Assembly: GCA_001579985.1 (NCBI GenBank)
Contig: LRSR01003898.1
Location: forward strand, 29,675-93,674
Source: Hypsibius dujardini
Taxonomy: Eukaryota; Tardigrada; Eutardigrada; Parachela; Hypsibiidae
Length of the DNA: 64,000 nucleotides
Direction of reading: 5' to 3'
In this document: positions 1-10,019 of the stretch, piece by piece
Layout of the letters: every line of letters starts with the position of its first letter
Position numbering within the stretch: the first letter of the stretch is position 1
The notes under the pieces: model-generated
The model's input: only the letters and a program-made list of their open reading frames with translations
The model's database searches: none
Told to the model about the DNA's origin: nothing
Program-made: the position numbers and the translations under genes

Positions 1-311
1 CAGAAAATCAAACAATGAAGCACCAGCTATGAAAGGGAAACCCATGAGTGAGCCGATTTATCGACCAAGTGGAGGGTGAGCCGAAATACAGTTATTCCCT
101 CGTAATAATAATTATTATTATCATCATTTAATTAACGAGATGCTTTCTAGCTAATATTTTTTAAATACTCAATAATATATATTGACCGAGAGTGACGGTT
201 ATTGTATTCCTTATTATTAAAACCTTAAATTGATGTCAACATAGCAGGGAAAAGTGATTTATATTTGTCTTACGCGTAGTTACGAAAATCAACAATGCCA
301 AATCATGTACA

Positions 312-517
312 TACAGTATTGTTATCCTCGATAGATAGCGACAGCGCACCGGTCACGTGACGTAATGATTGCCCGCTGTACCCGAGAAAACTGTGTGTAC
401 GACTGTGTGGCATGCGAAGTACAGGCAGGGCACACGCTGACCCATTTAAGGGGAGGGGGGACCCATTTAACGTCACGCAGCTCGTGGGCTGTCGCTATCT
501 ATCGAGGTAATACAGTA
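312..517. mobile_element. MITE-like element with about 30-bp inverted ends
   Basis: The ends are inverted copies: TACAGTATTGTTATCCTCGA at 312 continues into GATAGCGACAGC, and the reverse complement of this stretch, with a few mismatches, ends at 517. The 140-bp interior has no open frame. The size and structure fit a miniature inverted-repeat element, but I see no clear target duplication. Confidence 0.5.
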
Positions 518-769
518 CAAGAAGTTTGGTTCGTGTGTTGAATGTTTATAGTCGGGGAAGTAATAAATATTGTTCAGTTTGGACCACAATATATTTCATG
601 ATTAGCAATAATGTTTGCTACACACGTAGCAAAAACTTAGCACTGACCGAGTCAAGCACTTTAACTCGACAGTTGTCTAAAACACCTATGCAACGAGTGT
701 AATGGCTTAACTCGGTTAGCGCTAGGTTTTTGCCAGGTGTGTATATCGTATTGTACTACATGGATGTGG

Positions 770-1096
770 TGTACTACACACATGGCCACAATTTTGGGTG
801 GCACCGTTGGAGCCATCAGGGTGGTCTGAGTTTGAGCCACTCTTGGCTAGAAGTTGCTACTGCTTTTTCCTGAGTCACTGATTCAATGCCCGACCCAGCG
901 GAGAAATTAGATTGAGGAAGCTGCTCTAAATTCCGCCAAAATAAACAAGTTCAATCAATCGATCAATCGAGTAGAGGCTGCAAGGTCAGCTGTGGTCAAG
1001 AGCGCGTGTGCGCGATTATATAATTCGGCTCGAACTCGGATCACCCTTTTTTGGTTTAAAGTCTGCCACCCAAAATTATGGCGATGTGTGTATACC
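770..1096. mobile_element. MITE-like inverted-repeat element
   Basis: Arms of about 30 bp, around 770-802 and 1065-1096, are inverted copies sharing the core CCACCCAAAATTATGG with one or two mismatches. The interior is non-coding. It is either a small fold-back element or a decayed MITE. Confidence 0.4.
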
Positions 1097-1409
1097 AACA
1101 TAAAATCATGGAAAGATTAAACAATGTGTAAGATTGAATTTATCGCGAATGTCTTGGATGTTTGCTGTATTTTAATATTTGAAAGCTATAAACATTAAAA
1201 AATATGCGAAGTTAATCTAAATTACTGATAACTTTGTTGTCCATAAACTTCTTCATTCATTTGTTTGGTAAGACCTTATTGAAAGGGGACTCTTAACTAG
1301 TGAACAATTCTTGCTCCATAAGCTCTTGACAGAAAACGTAGACCTGCCTGTCAGACAGTGTATTATTTTGCCGTTAAATTTCCTAAACGTGTAAAATGTT
1401 TATTTTTAG

Positions 1410-2695
1410 GTGGACCAGGCGTGGTCGGCACATTACCCCCGGATGAGAGCGACCTGTCGGACGACACCTTTCCCACCGTGCCTGATTTTCCAACCGCAGC
1501 TTCAACCACTTCAACACCCATTTCCATAACCGTAACCGACATAATACCCACAGACAAGCCCACAGACAAGCCCACAGACAAGCCCACAGACAAACCAACA
1601 GACAAGCCCACAGACAAGCCCTCAGACAAGCCCACAGACAAACCAACAGACAAACCAACAGACAAACCCACAGACAAACCAACAGCAACCAGCTCAGCGC
1701 CCATAATAATGCCAGACATCAACGGCCCATCCACAGCATCAGCATCCGGCTCCACCTTGAACATCGCCATTGACTGTGCACCGGGACCCAACGTCATCCC
1801 CGGATGTCCGACTTTCCCCAGCACACCCATCGCTTCTACAACTCCTGTGGCACTGCCGGACATCAACGGACCAGTCTCATCCCCATCTATCGTTGTAGAG
1901 CCTGACTGTGTACCGGGACCTAGTAACATTCTCCCCTGCCCCACACAGTTTCCACCGCCGCTTCCGAACCCAACGAGACCCTCTGTCACTCCGAAACCCG
2001 GCTTAATCCCCGTGCAGGTACCTCCTACTTCAACGCCCAAGCCGGGAGGCGGCGGCGGAGGTCCCGGGAACGGAAGCAAGCCAAATCCAGGTACGATTTC
2101 CAAGCCGTCGAATGATTTATCGCATGACTTGCTGTCGAACGGGGATGGACCGGAAGTGTTTTTTTAATACTGTTTTTTTTCCCGCTTCGTTTTTCAATCT
2201 GCTCTTGAGCCTTGCTTCTTTCTCTCTCTACTGCCTGCATGAGGTTGTCTGGGTGTGCTGGACTGACTGTCCGATGGATACCATAAAAAAGTGCAATAAC
2301 AATTTCGGACGATAAATAAAAAATAAATAAATAAACACGAAGAAAAGAGGAAAAACAGACAGAAATAATGATGAAATTCAAGAGTTAATTATTGAAGGTA
2401 AAAAATTGCGTTTTCGGTGATTATAGGGCAGGACGACTTTCCGGGCGGTAATCCGCAGCAGGACACGGGTGATGTCTCGCCTCCTGCCGTTCCCTTGGAA
2501 GGGGATAACGGCGATCCTACGAAAACAACTGCCAGAACGACGACACCTTCTGTGGTGGTTGGTCCGATTAGACCGGCACTGCCTGTGGCCATGGATCTTT
2601 TCCTTCCGCCGGGCACGCAGATCGCCCAGCATCCCGGTCATGTTGAGCTTTATTATGAGCTTGATGAGATATCAAGGAGTCGTCGTAAACAATAA
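1410..2695 (+). CDS. PxG-module secreted protein, paralogue A (3' part only)
   Basis: Two exons, 1410-2090 and 2427-2695, join in phase (acceptor TTTTTAG, donor GTACGA, acceptor TTATAG) and end at TAA. The first exon opens with GPGVVGTLPPDES, matching the start of the last exon of paralogue B. It then encodes eleven DKP tetrapeptides and two diverged copies of a Pro-rich unit beginning PDINGP, each with two cysteines. The last exon ends with the family's terminal module, LFLPPGTQI, followed by an acidic tail. I do not recognise the family. Signal peptide and upstream modules must lie before the window. Low-complexity Pro/Thr/Lys repeats suggest an extracellular, matrix-like or heavily O-glycosylated protein, which is inference. 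The antisense open frame across this exon is a shadow. Confidence 0.7.
1550..1681 (+). repeat. 12-bp coding minisatellite, 11 units (T/S-D-K-P)
   Basis: Eleven in-frame 12-bp units encode ten TDKP and one SDKP tetrapeptides. Units differ only at silent positions (AAG/AAA, CCC/CCA) apart from the single serine unit, so copy number is likely to vary between alleles. Confidence 0.9.
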
Positions 2696-3419
2696 GTCTA
2701 ACAGTCAGTTTCTGTTGCGCGGAAGTGCGGCGGAAGATAAATTATTGTGATACATTCGTTAGGTGCGAATTCGAGTCTGTTATATAGAACATATGTATTT
2801 TTTTTTCTGCGTCATTGTCTTTCAGTAAACACGTTTTATCTCCATAACGAAATGGGACAGGCTCAGCCGTATAAGCCATCGCAAAGGCGGGGTTTATTGG
2901 CACTTGGATTTAGCTGAGGAAACGATTCTTCAAAAACATACAAAAAAAAACATACATAAAAATCTTTATCCAAAAAATTTATTATCCAAAAAATGTATGA
3001 TAAAAAGTTTTATGACTTAAAGCTACGTGGTATGATCATAATATAATATGATATGAGATAAAGACGACCTCATAAGCATAAACGTATGGGCCAGCAGTTC
3101 TACGTCGGCTTAGTCTCGTCCCATCCGTATTGCGTTCAGCCGAATCAAGTACTTCCGGAAAAAGACTCGAAAACAACGTCCTCAGCAGTAAAAGTCACGC
3201 ATTACATCCATCTGCTGTCCTTAATAATCGCTGACACGTTCAGCCAACGCGCCATACATAATTCAGCAAGAAGAAACCACTTGAGAATTGAATTTCCCAG
3301 TGATCCTGCGCCAACCCTTTCCAAAACGTGATGGCCCACCGTGATCTCATCTGACCTTACGCTCAACGAATTGTTTTGCCTATTTTCGGTGGAACTTTTT
3401 GAAGTGGACCACAAATGGG
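2696..3419. other. intergenic spacer between paralogues A and B
   Basis: AT-rich spacer with poly-A runs near 2940-3000 and no convincing coding frame. It must contain the promoter of paralogue B, but I see no clear TATA box. Confidence 0.4.
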
Positions 3420-4788
3420 ATGACGCAGTTTTTTGCCGCGTGTCTGGCTGCGTTGTTTTTTTTCAGCTCGACATTTGAAGGTTCTATCGGTAAGGCATTG
3501 TACCGGCCTACATCGCCCAAGCTTAAGGCTGTCCCGTACGAAGGATTCCAATACCTGGAACCATGTCTATTACCGGCCGGGACTTATATTGCACTGGAGA
3601 CGCTTCCGGTGGTCTTCAACGAGACCGACACGTACAACGGCAACATTGCCGGGTTGGATCTGTTTGACATCGTCAACGAAATCGTACAGACTGAGCTCAG
3701 TCAGAGCGTGCAGAGAGAGATCGGGATGGGGAAGCTCCTACATCTTAGTGGTCGCCAACGTCAGCAGACTCCTCCAGTGGATCTGGTGCCGGACTCGCAG
3801 AGCGTTCATCTGCTCTTGTCCATGCGTCTGCCGATGGGCATATTCATTCCGGATACGTACTTGACTACTCAGGCCGCCGCCGACGGCGGCGAAGAAGTGG
3901 ATGATGCTGATGCGTCATATTCTACGCCAACTCCAGCTATGATGTTGTTTGATATTGTAAGACGTTCGACAATGCAAAATGTCTGTGTCTGTGTCTGTGT
4001 CTGTGTCTGTGTCTGTGTCTGTGTCTGTGTCTGTGTCTGTGTCTGTGTCTGTGACTGTGTCTGTGTTTGTCTCTGGCTGTGTGCGTCTTTGTCTGTGACT
4101 TTAACTTTGTTAGTGTCTGTGTGCTGTTCCGAAATTAAGTAGTCTATTACAGGAAAAGGTATCAAAGAACGCGCAACAAAAAATCTTCCGTGGAGTTCGT
4201 CGAATTGTGGGGAGGCTCAAATCCCTTGTCCGACAACTTCCCCTACCTCTCAGCTATAACACCACCTTTCCCGGTCTCAAGCCATATGAGACCATTTACG
4301 TTCCCCATGGTCTTTTCGTCCCACTCTCCGCCATCCCCGGTCGTCCAGGCGGGAACTCCACCTTGCCACCGGAAGGCGTGGCAGCACTGTCTATCATCGT
4401 ACTAGGCCCTGGCGTATTTATCCCGCGTGGTCTCGTGGTCGCAGGTACCAACTACAGGCAAAAACATGCCACATCAAAATTGTAATTCAACAAATTAATA
4501 TTAAATTTTTATTATTTAGCTCCAGGTTCGGTGCCTCCGTTGAGGCCACAGCCCTTTTCGAACGCTCCGGAGAAAGAACCGCTTGAGGCTTCTACAGAAG
4601 CACCCCCTCCACCGCCACCTCCACCTCCAGTTACGCAAAAACCGCGACCGACAAGACCGACTAAGGAGCCTTACGAACCGGTGAACCTTTCGCTTTTCCT
4701 CCCGCCGGGCACGCAAATCATTCATGTACCCGCTGAAGTGAACATCAGAGTCGAGGACGAAGAAGAAAACCAGGAAATTTTACTTTAA
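3420..4788 (+). CDS. PxG-module secreted protein, paralogue B
   Basis: Three exons, 3420-3956, 4153-4444 and 4520-4788, give 365 residues with consistent phases. The ATG at 3420 is chosen because a signal peptide (MTQFFAACLAALFFFSSTFE) follows at once. Five short modules share P-x-G then alternating hydrophobic residues: PAGTYIA (about residue 52), PMGIFIP (138), PHGLFVP (230), GPGVFIP (264) and PPGTQII (338). Other conserved blocks are YLEPC near residue 45, a basic helix KIFRGVRRIVG at 189-199, and YNTTFPGL. The last exon has a nine-proline run before the terminal module and ends in an acidic tail. I do not recognise the family; secretion follows from the signal peptide and function is unknown. 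The first intron carries a long TGTGTC repeat. Confidence 0.8.
3981..4070 (+). repeat. TGTGTC microsatellite in intron 1 of paralogue B
   Basis: A nearly pure hexanucleotide repeat of about 15 units lies 24 bases after the donor GTAAGA. The TGTGTC strand is the sense strand. In the forward frame it produces a spurious Val-Cys run. Confidence 0.9.
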
Positions 4789-5567
4789 AAAGAAACTAAA
4801 TGCTTTTTGTCTGTTTTGGCAGAAAGTTTTTCTTTTTTCTCTTTCGAATTATTCCGTTGTACTCATGTCTGAAGTATTAGCAATGATGCTCCAGTTTCCA
4901 ACTTAACTTTTCGGACAAGCAAACGTGAACGAAAGTACCATCGTGAATTTGTGCCGTAAAAAGAGTTCACGATTGAAACCGGAAAAGATGATTTTCGTTT
5001 ACGCCGTCAATGGATATATAGAAAAGGGGATTTTCTAACTTGATGTCATCCTGCAAATGATTTACAGGAAATGGAAAGAATAATATTGGGGTAGGGGAGA
5101 GCGCTGACGCGCGCAAGCCTGGATCCCATCACCTATAGTCATGGACTCACACATTTTACACCAACGCTACATCCGGGACCGCCTGACGAATGCCACCGCA
5201 ACACTAATACCCTCAACCATGTCTCCCCGTCAATCCTTGTCAAGCTAACCGGAAATGAACCAGCTTTAAATGGGGATATCGAACATTCAACATAGTACAG
5301 GTGGAATTTTCGGTGTTAGAGAACTATTAAGAGACATTTTTGGGGATGTAGAGAAGGACCAAAGGACTTGGGTGGAGTTTACCTCGAAATTCCGAAACAG
5401 TGGATTTCCCTTGTGAATAACATTCCGTCGGGATGCTGAAACTACATTTTGTTGATTGCTTAATCTGATGCGATTGGCAACGTCTGTCAAGACAGAGCCA
5501 TGGATTTACTGATTTGCGCCTTTTTAAAATGATGAAGTGAATGCTTTTGTTTGATTTTAGTGCTTAG
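4789..5567. other. intergenic, no gene seen
   Basis: No frame with coding character. The 3' UTR of paralogue B presumably occupies the first few hundred bases. A decayed transposase fragment begins at its end. Confidence 0.4.
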
Positions 5568-5828
5568 CTTTTTGAGGAGCGAAATGTCACGCGTATCCTA
5601 ATTCCAGCGGGCTTGACGGACAAATGGCAACCTTTGGATGTCATGGTTAACAGTGCTTTTATGTCACTGATCAAAGTGGAATATCACGAGTGGCGCAAAG
5701 CAAACGAGTTGTACACCAAGTGCGAATACCTAAAAACACCCGGCCGACAAGACTTCATGTGTTTTGTCCTGCGAGTTTGGGTCAAAGTCAGCCCCTCCAT
5801 AGTCCGAAAATGTATAAAGTCTGAATAA
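5568..5828 (+). pseudogene. pogo/Tigger-type DDE transposase fragment
   Basis: An 86-codon frame without its own plausible start encodes NVTRILIPAGLTDKWQPLDV followed by an Arg/Trp-rich segment and a SPSIVRKC-like end. This matches the C-terminal part of pogo/Tigger/CENP-B-like DDE transposases, where a PAGxTxxxQPLDVxxN block precedes the last catalytic region. An in-frame TAG stands immediately upstream and nothing recognisable remains of the N-terminal half, so this is a relic. It separates paralogues B and C. Confidence 0.6.
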
Positions 5829-7873
5829 TTGATGAAGATCAGGTTATTGGATCAGCGGGTGAAGAAGTTGTTCGGTTTCCGTCTCGTGAAGATGATGAAT
5901 GCGATACGTTATTCGGTGAAGAAGTAGTCCTGTTGATGAGGACGGTGACGATGTCAATTTTAGCTTTTTCTAACGAACAGTCTTTTGTGGAAGAGGCCAA
6001 TTAGGAAACGTAATTTTAAAGTGTAAAGGATATTGTTGCAGTCAAGGCTCGATTGAATTGTTTAACGTGTATAATAATAGTGGTTAAATATTCGCGCAAG
6101 AATATTAAAGATATGCATTTTTCACGTGCGCTCCCTCGAACTCCAACCGAATAGATTTACGGCCACTCATTTACATGTAATTTGTCCTTCATCCTTGATT
6201 AAAACCGGTAGGCATTTTCTGGAATTGAAACCTTGTCTTGTAAAAGATTCTGTTTGTCATAAGAATATTCTGTTAGCTGAATACTTTTTTAATATTGTTT
6301 AACGCGTTAGCACTCCTCTCCCCAATCCTCTAGTGCCGGTTTAAGTCTTGCGTCGTTTGTAACTTTTTCTGGTTTCCATGAATGCAACTTTCATGCCAGC
6401 GTTTCTACGTACAATATGCTGAACAAGTCAGTCTCACATTTCATTTTCTAGTGAAGATCTGTCACACAAAATGAGTGTTGTTATACTACTTTCACAAATA
6501 TTCCGCGGAGCCAAAGGAGTTTGATTGGCTTGAAAAACCTGGTAATAATGCGTATAATCTTGTTGGCTTGAGTAACGTCGAACTGCAAGAGCATTTACAA
6601 AACCAAATTTACGAATTTAATTGACGAATTCTGTGCCTGACATCATGGCACCGCAATGAAGACGAAGTTTCTTTTCTATATTATGCCGTTTTAAGAATTT
6701 CCAGATTTAGAAAAACAAATTCCCTATCGATTGAACTACTGGAGTGACGCGCAGCGGATGGTTTATTAAACATGTTATCGTTTCCGTGGGATTGACTGAT
6801 CTCAAATGATTTTTCAGCCAGTTGATTGTTGATTGGTTACTTTGAATCTGGGATTCGCCCTGTATTCTGGTGGGAATTTCAGATCCTTTGGCGTTGTACT
6901 GATTGAGACATACAAAACTGTGTTGGCTCTTCGAATATACAATCAAATGATTATAAATGTCATAATACGACGTGTTTTTTAGTGTGAACACAAAGTTTTG
7001 ATTGATTGATTAATTGGCAGGGACGGTTACATATTACCAGTCCCGTTACGCCATGTAAATCATTGAGCCGCATTCCGCATGGGAACGCACTTACTGATAA
7101 ATACCGATTTTCAATTCTGCTACCGTTCATCACAAACACTCAATTCCTAACGATTTGATTGGAGAAAGATATTATTAAGAACCCCAATTTTTTTGGATGG
7201 TAAAAACAAGATTTCAGGAAGTTGTGGACACCAGCGCAGAGGCCGTCCAAGTGTTAGCAAGGTGGTGTTGAAGCGACATCTGACACTTCTGATAATTATT
7301 TGAAATTTTTTTTCTGGCAATTAAAACTTTTTGACATTACATGATCAAAGGAAAAAACCACTAGTGAATTGATTGGAACTCGGTCGTTAAATGAATTGTG
7401 ACTATGGAATTAAGCAATTTCATATCGCCCAGCACTCAGAGAGTTGAGCAGTCGACCAATTCTCCTACGCATATGGAGTCAAGGACTTCAATCTAAATAG
7501 TCTGACCAGGTGGTATGCAGTTCCGGTATGATTGTGCCGAAACTGTCGTTCCGTCTGTTTATACTCGACTCAAAAAACGCAATTCAGCCCTCATTTCCCA
7601 GTCAATTCTTATTGAATTAGTCTAGAAATTTCCGTAATTCTGACGCTTGGCTATTTTCAATTCTGCTTACAGCCAAGAACGAAGCATGTGGCCCTGTTTC
7701 GTTCTTGGGAAACACTCGACATGTGATTTAGGGTGTTTTGCGCTTCACAGCGAGTTACCTGAATAACTGAATATTTTTTAGTAATCCGAAAGAAGCGTCA
7801 TTAAATTGGTAACTTTGAGAAAATATTTTTTCCTTTCCGAGCGCGCCATTGGTGCGAGAACAAACTTGACAGA
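5829..7873. other. intergenic, about 2 kb, no gene seen
   Basis: AT-rich DNA without coding frames that resemble any family. An open frame on the minus strand at 6707-6991 has no recognisable motif and is probably chance. The upstream region of paralogue C is included; no clear TATA box is seen within 100 bases of its ATG. Confidence 0.4.
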
Positions 7874-8989
7874 ATGACGAAGGCTTCTATAGCTGTCAAA
7901 TTACTCTTTGTCCTGTTCGTCGCGAAATTAGGCTACGATGAGGTCCAGGGAGCTAAAAGCGTAGCTCGACCAACGAGGAAGAGAAGACCCCGAATTGAGG
8001 CTCGGGTCTACGATGGATTTCAATACCTGGAGCCCTGCCTCATCCCGGTTGGAACCTACATCGCACTGGAGGTCCTTCCGCAGCAGGTAAACCTTACCAG
8101 TAACAGCTCCGGGTTGGCCGAAATAGTGCAACAGATTGTGGAGTCGGAAATTGGCGACACGGCCGATCAGGACTCGGAGAAGTCGGCTAGGTCCTTACAG
8201 CGAGCCAATTTTGCTGGACTCTTCGCGAAGGAACCCATCAAGGGATTGGCGGGTATTCGGCCGCTCTCGACTACACGCCTACCGATGGGCATCTTCGTCC
8301 CGGACAAGTACCTCTCCAAGATGCTGTATGAGAATGCGGACTACGGAGAGGAGGACGGTGCTGCATCAGCTGACGAAAAAGCACCCGTATGTCTGTGTCT
8401 GTGTCTGTGTCTGTGTCTGTGTCTGTGTCTGTACAGGCCTGTGTCTGTGTATGTGTCTGTGTTTGTGTCTGTGTTTGTGTCTGTGTCTGTGTCTTTCCTG
8501 TGTATTTGTCTGTGTCTCTATTTGACTTTGTCCATTGATTTTGTTCAGGAGGAGGATCCGCCCATGCAGAAGGCACATCTCAAGATCTACCGCGGAGTTC
8601 GCCGCATCGTCGGTAAAATCAAACGTGCCCGACGCGAAGGCCCGACCAAGTTCGACTACAATGCCACCTTTCCCGGTCTGACGCCCTACGAAGCGGTCTA
8701 CATTCCCCAGGGCCTTTTCGTGCCACTCTCAGCCATCCCCGGCAAACGGAGCGCCGTCCGTGGAGCGCCCAGCACAAACACCTACTTTGACGGTATCACC
8801 GCGTTGAGCGTCATGTCCTTCGCGCCGGGCGTCTTCGTGCCTCACAAGCTGTCCAGTATGCCTCCGCTACCGGGCAACGTCATACCCTCGCCGCCCAATC
8901 ACGGAGGCGTGACCGGAAAGCCGGAAGCTGATGTGGACCATGAGATCAACAACTCCACCCTGACCAATTCCACCAAGCCAGCGACGTAA
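7874..8989 (+). CDS. PxG-module secreted protein, paralogue C
   Basis: Two exons, 7874-8386 and 8549-8989, encode 317 residues. The start gives a signal peptide (MTKASIAVKLLFVLFVAK) followed by a basic stretch, TRKRRPR, that could be a proprotein-cleavage site. Modules match paralogue B: YLEPCLIPVGTYIALE (51-66), RLPMGIFVPDKYL (135-147), KIYRGVRRIVGKI (183-195), YIPQGLFVPLSAIPG (222-236) and FAPGVFVPHK (262-271). It lacks the terminal LFLPPGTQI module and the Pro-rich linker, ending instead in an Asn/Thr-rich tail with two N-glycosylation sequons. The intron is 162 bases, a multiple of three with no stop, so the genomic frame stays open; the conserved intron in B at the same place and good GTATGT/TTGTTCAG sites argue that it is removed. 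Confidence 0.8.
   Translation: MTKASIAVKLLFVLFVAKLGYDEVQGAKSVARPTRKRRPRIEARVYDGFQYLEPCLIPVGTYIALEVLPQQVNLTSNSSGLAEIVQQIVESEIGDTADQDSEKSARSLQRANFAGLFAKEPIKGLAGIRPLSTTRLPMGIFVPDKYLSKMLYENADYGEEDGAASADEKAPVCLCLCLCLCLCLCLYRPVSVYVSVFVSVFVSVSVSFLCICLCLYLTLSIDFVQEEDPPMQKAHLKIYRGVRRIVGKIKRARREGPTKFDYNATFPGLTPYEAVYIPQGLFVPLSAIPGKRSAVRGAPSTNTYFDGITALSVMSFAPGVFVPHKLSSMPPLPGNVIPSPPNHGGVTGKPEADVDHEINNSTLTNSTKPAT
8387..8515 (+). repeat. TGTGTC microsatellite in the intron of paralogue C
   Basis: The repeat starts directly at the donor (GTATGTCTGTGTC) and fills most of the 162-base intron, with one interruption near 8431. The sense strand is again TGTGTC. Read through, it would encode a Cys/Leu/Val run. 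Confidence 0.9.
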
Positions 8990-10019
8990 GAAAAAGACAC
9001 GCATAGTTGATAGTGATTTTCCAATTAATTTGGCAATCCTTTTTGGAAAATGTACTTGTGTGTGGTCGTCGATGGTGCGGAATGCTGCGAAGCATTTTTA
9101 CGGACATGCGCGTCAAAAGGTCAAATTGCGATGTTGCGCTTAGCGAAAAAAAAATTATTTCGGGTTATTATGATTGGTTGCGTTTGAGACGAGTTAGCAT
9201 TCGAGATGACATGACATTTTCTATTCACTTTGATTTTTGACAAATCACAAAACGAATTTGGGATTGGGCGAAATTTCAATACGTGTGATCTTTGTAGAGG
9301 TGCGGACAATTTTTAATGATCAAAGCAGAACAATGGGTTGGCATTAATTTTAAAATTCAGTACAAGTCAAATTCGTAAAAATTGTTTACCAAACAGTCGG
9401 TAAAATATCTAAATTCGACAGAAAACACTGAATAAATTTTAAATTTTAAATATTATCATTTATTTACAATATTACTATTTGTGTGTTATTTTTAAAATTA
9501 TTGTAAGTTCGATGTTGTTAAATTTTTATTATATTGGTCATTTTCATTGTTAAGATAGTTTTCAAAATATGCGTACGCAACTTGGTCATTATCATTTAAT
9601 AAAACGTATGTTCAAATTAAGTTACGTATCCTAACTTTCTCTGTATTTAACAATGTGTCAACTTCTCTTAATTGAAATCGATGCTTAAATGAACCGTCAA
9701 AAAATAAAAGATCTATTGATTAAATATTTATTGTCGTTGATATTTTCCATTTTTTTCTCCTCTGAAAGGTCAAATGAATAGACTGATCTGAAGTCTCGAT
9801 TGCTAACTCGCTCAAGTACTAAACTGTCCAGCAGATTCTCAGTATGCCAATAAAACAGTTGAACAAACATTGTCTGATTTTGGGGATCGTGACAATTTTT
9901 CGGCGTACTTAAGACACAGTAGAAAATAAGCCCATTCAGTATCTGCAATTCGTCGGGTACTCACAAAGCCATTTCCAAAAAGGACTGCCGAGAGTCAGGT
10001 ATGTAATCTTTCACATTTT
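8990..10019. other. intergenic / possible 5' exon of the ACE-like gene
   Basis: Mostly AT-rich with no clear gene. Just before the ACE-like frame there is a good donor, CAG|GTATGT, at 9995-9996, and an acceptor-like TTTCAG near 10045. A signal-peptide exon may therefore lie here, for example near an ATG at about 9840, but I could not establish it. Confidence 0.4.

Larger units (their letters stand above)
1..1409. other. non-coding, probably intron or upstream region of the first paralogue
   Basis: No open frame with coding character is visible on either strand. Because the exon at 1410 begins with a splice acceptor, this stretch is probably intron of the partial gene that follows, with the earlier exons outside the window. 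It holds two small inverted-repeat elements, listed separately, and AT-rich sequence. Confidence 0.5.

Noticed and set aside
1363-2103. 246-residue minus-strand open frame across the TDKP exon
   Set aside because: It is the antisense shadow of a repetitive coding exon; the plus strand has consistent splice sites and homology to paralogue B.
3957-4142. Val-Cys repeat continuing the frame of paralogue B
   Set aside because: It is translation of the TGTGTC microsatellite within an intron with good splice sites; paralogue C has an intron at the same place.
6707-6991. 94-residue minus-strand open frame
   Set aside because: No start context, motif or neighbour supports it; likely chance in AT-rich DNA.
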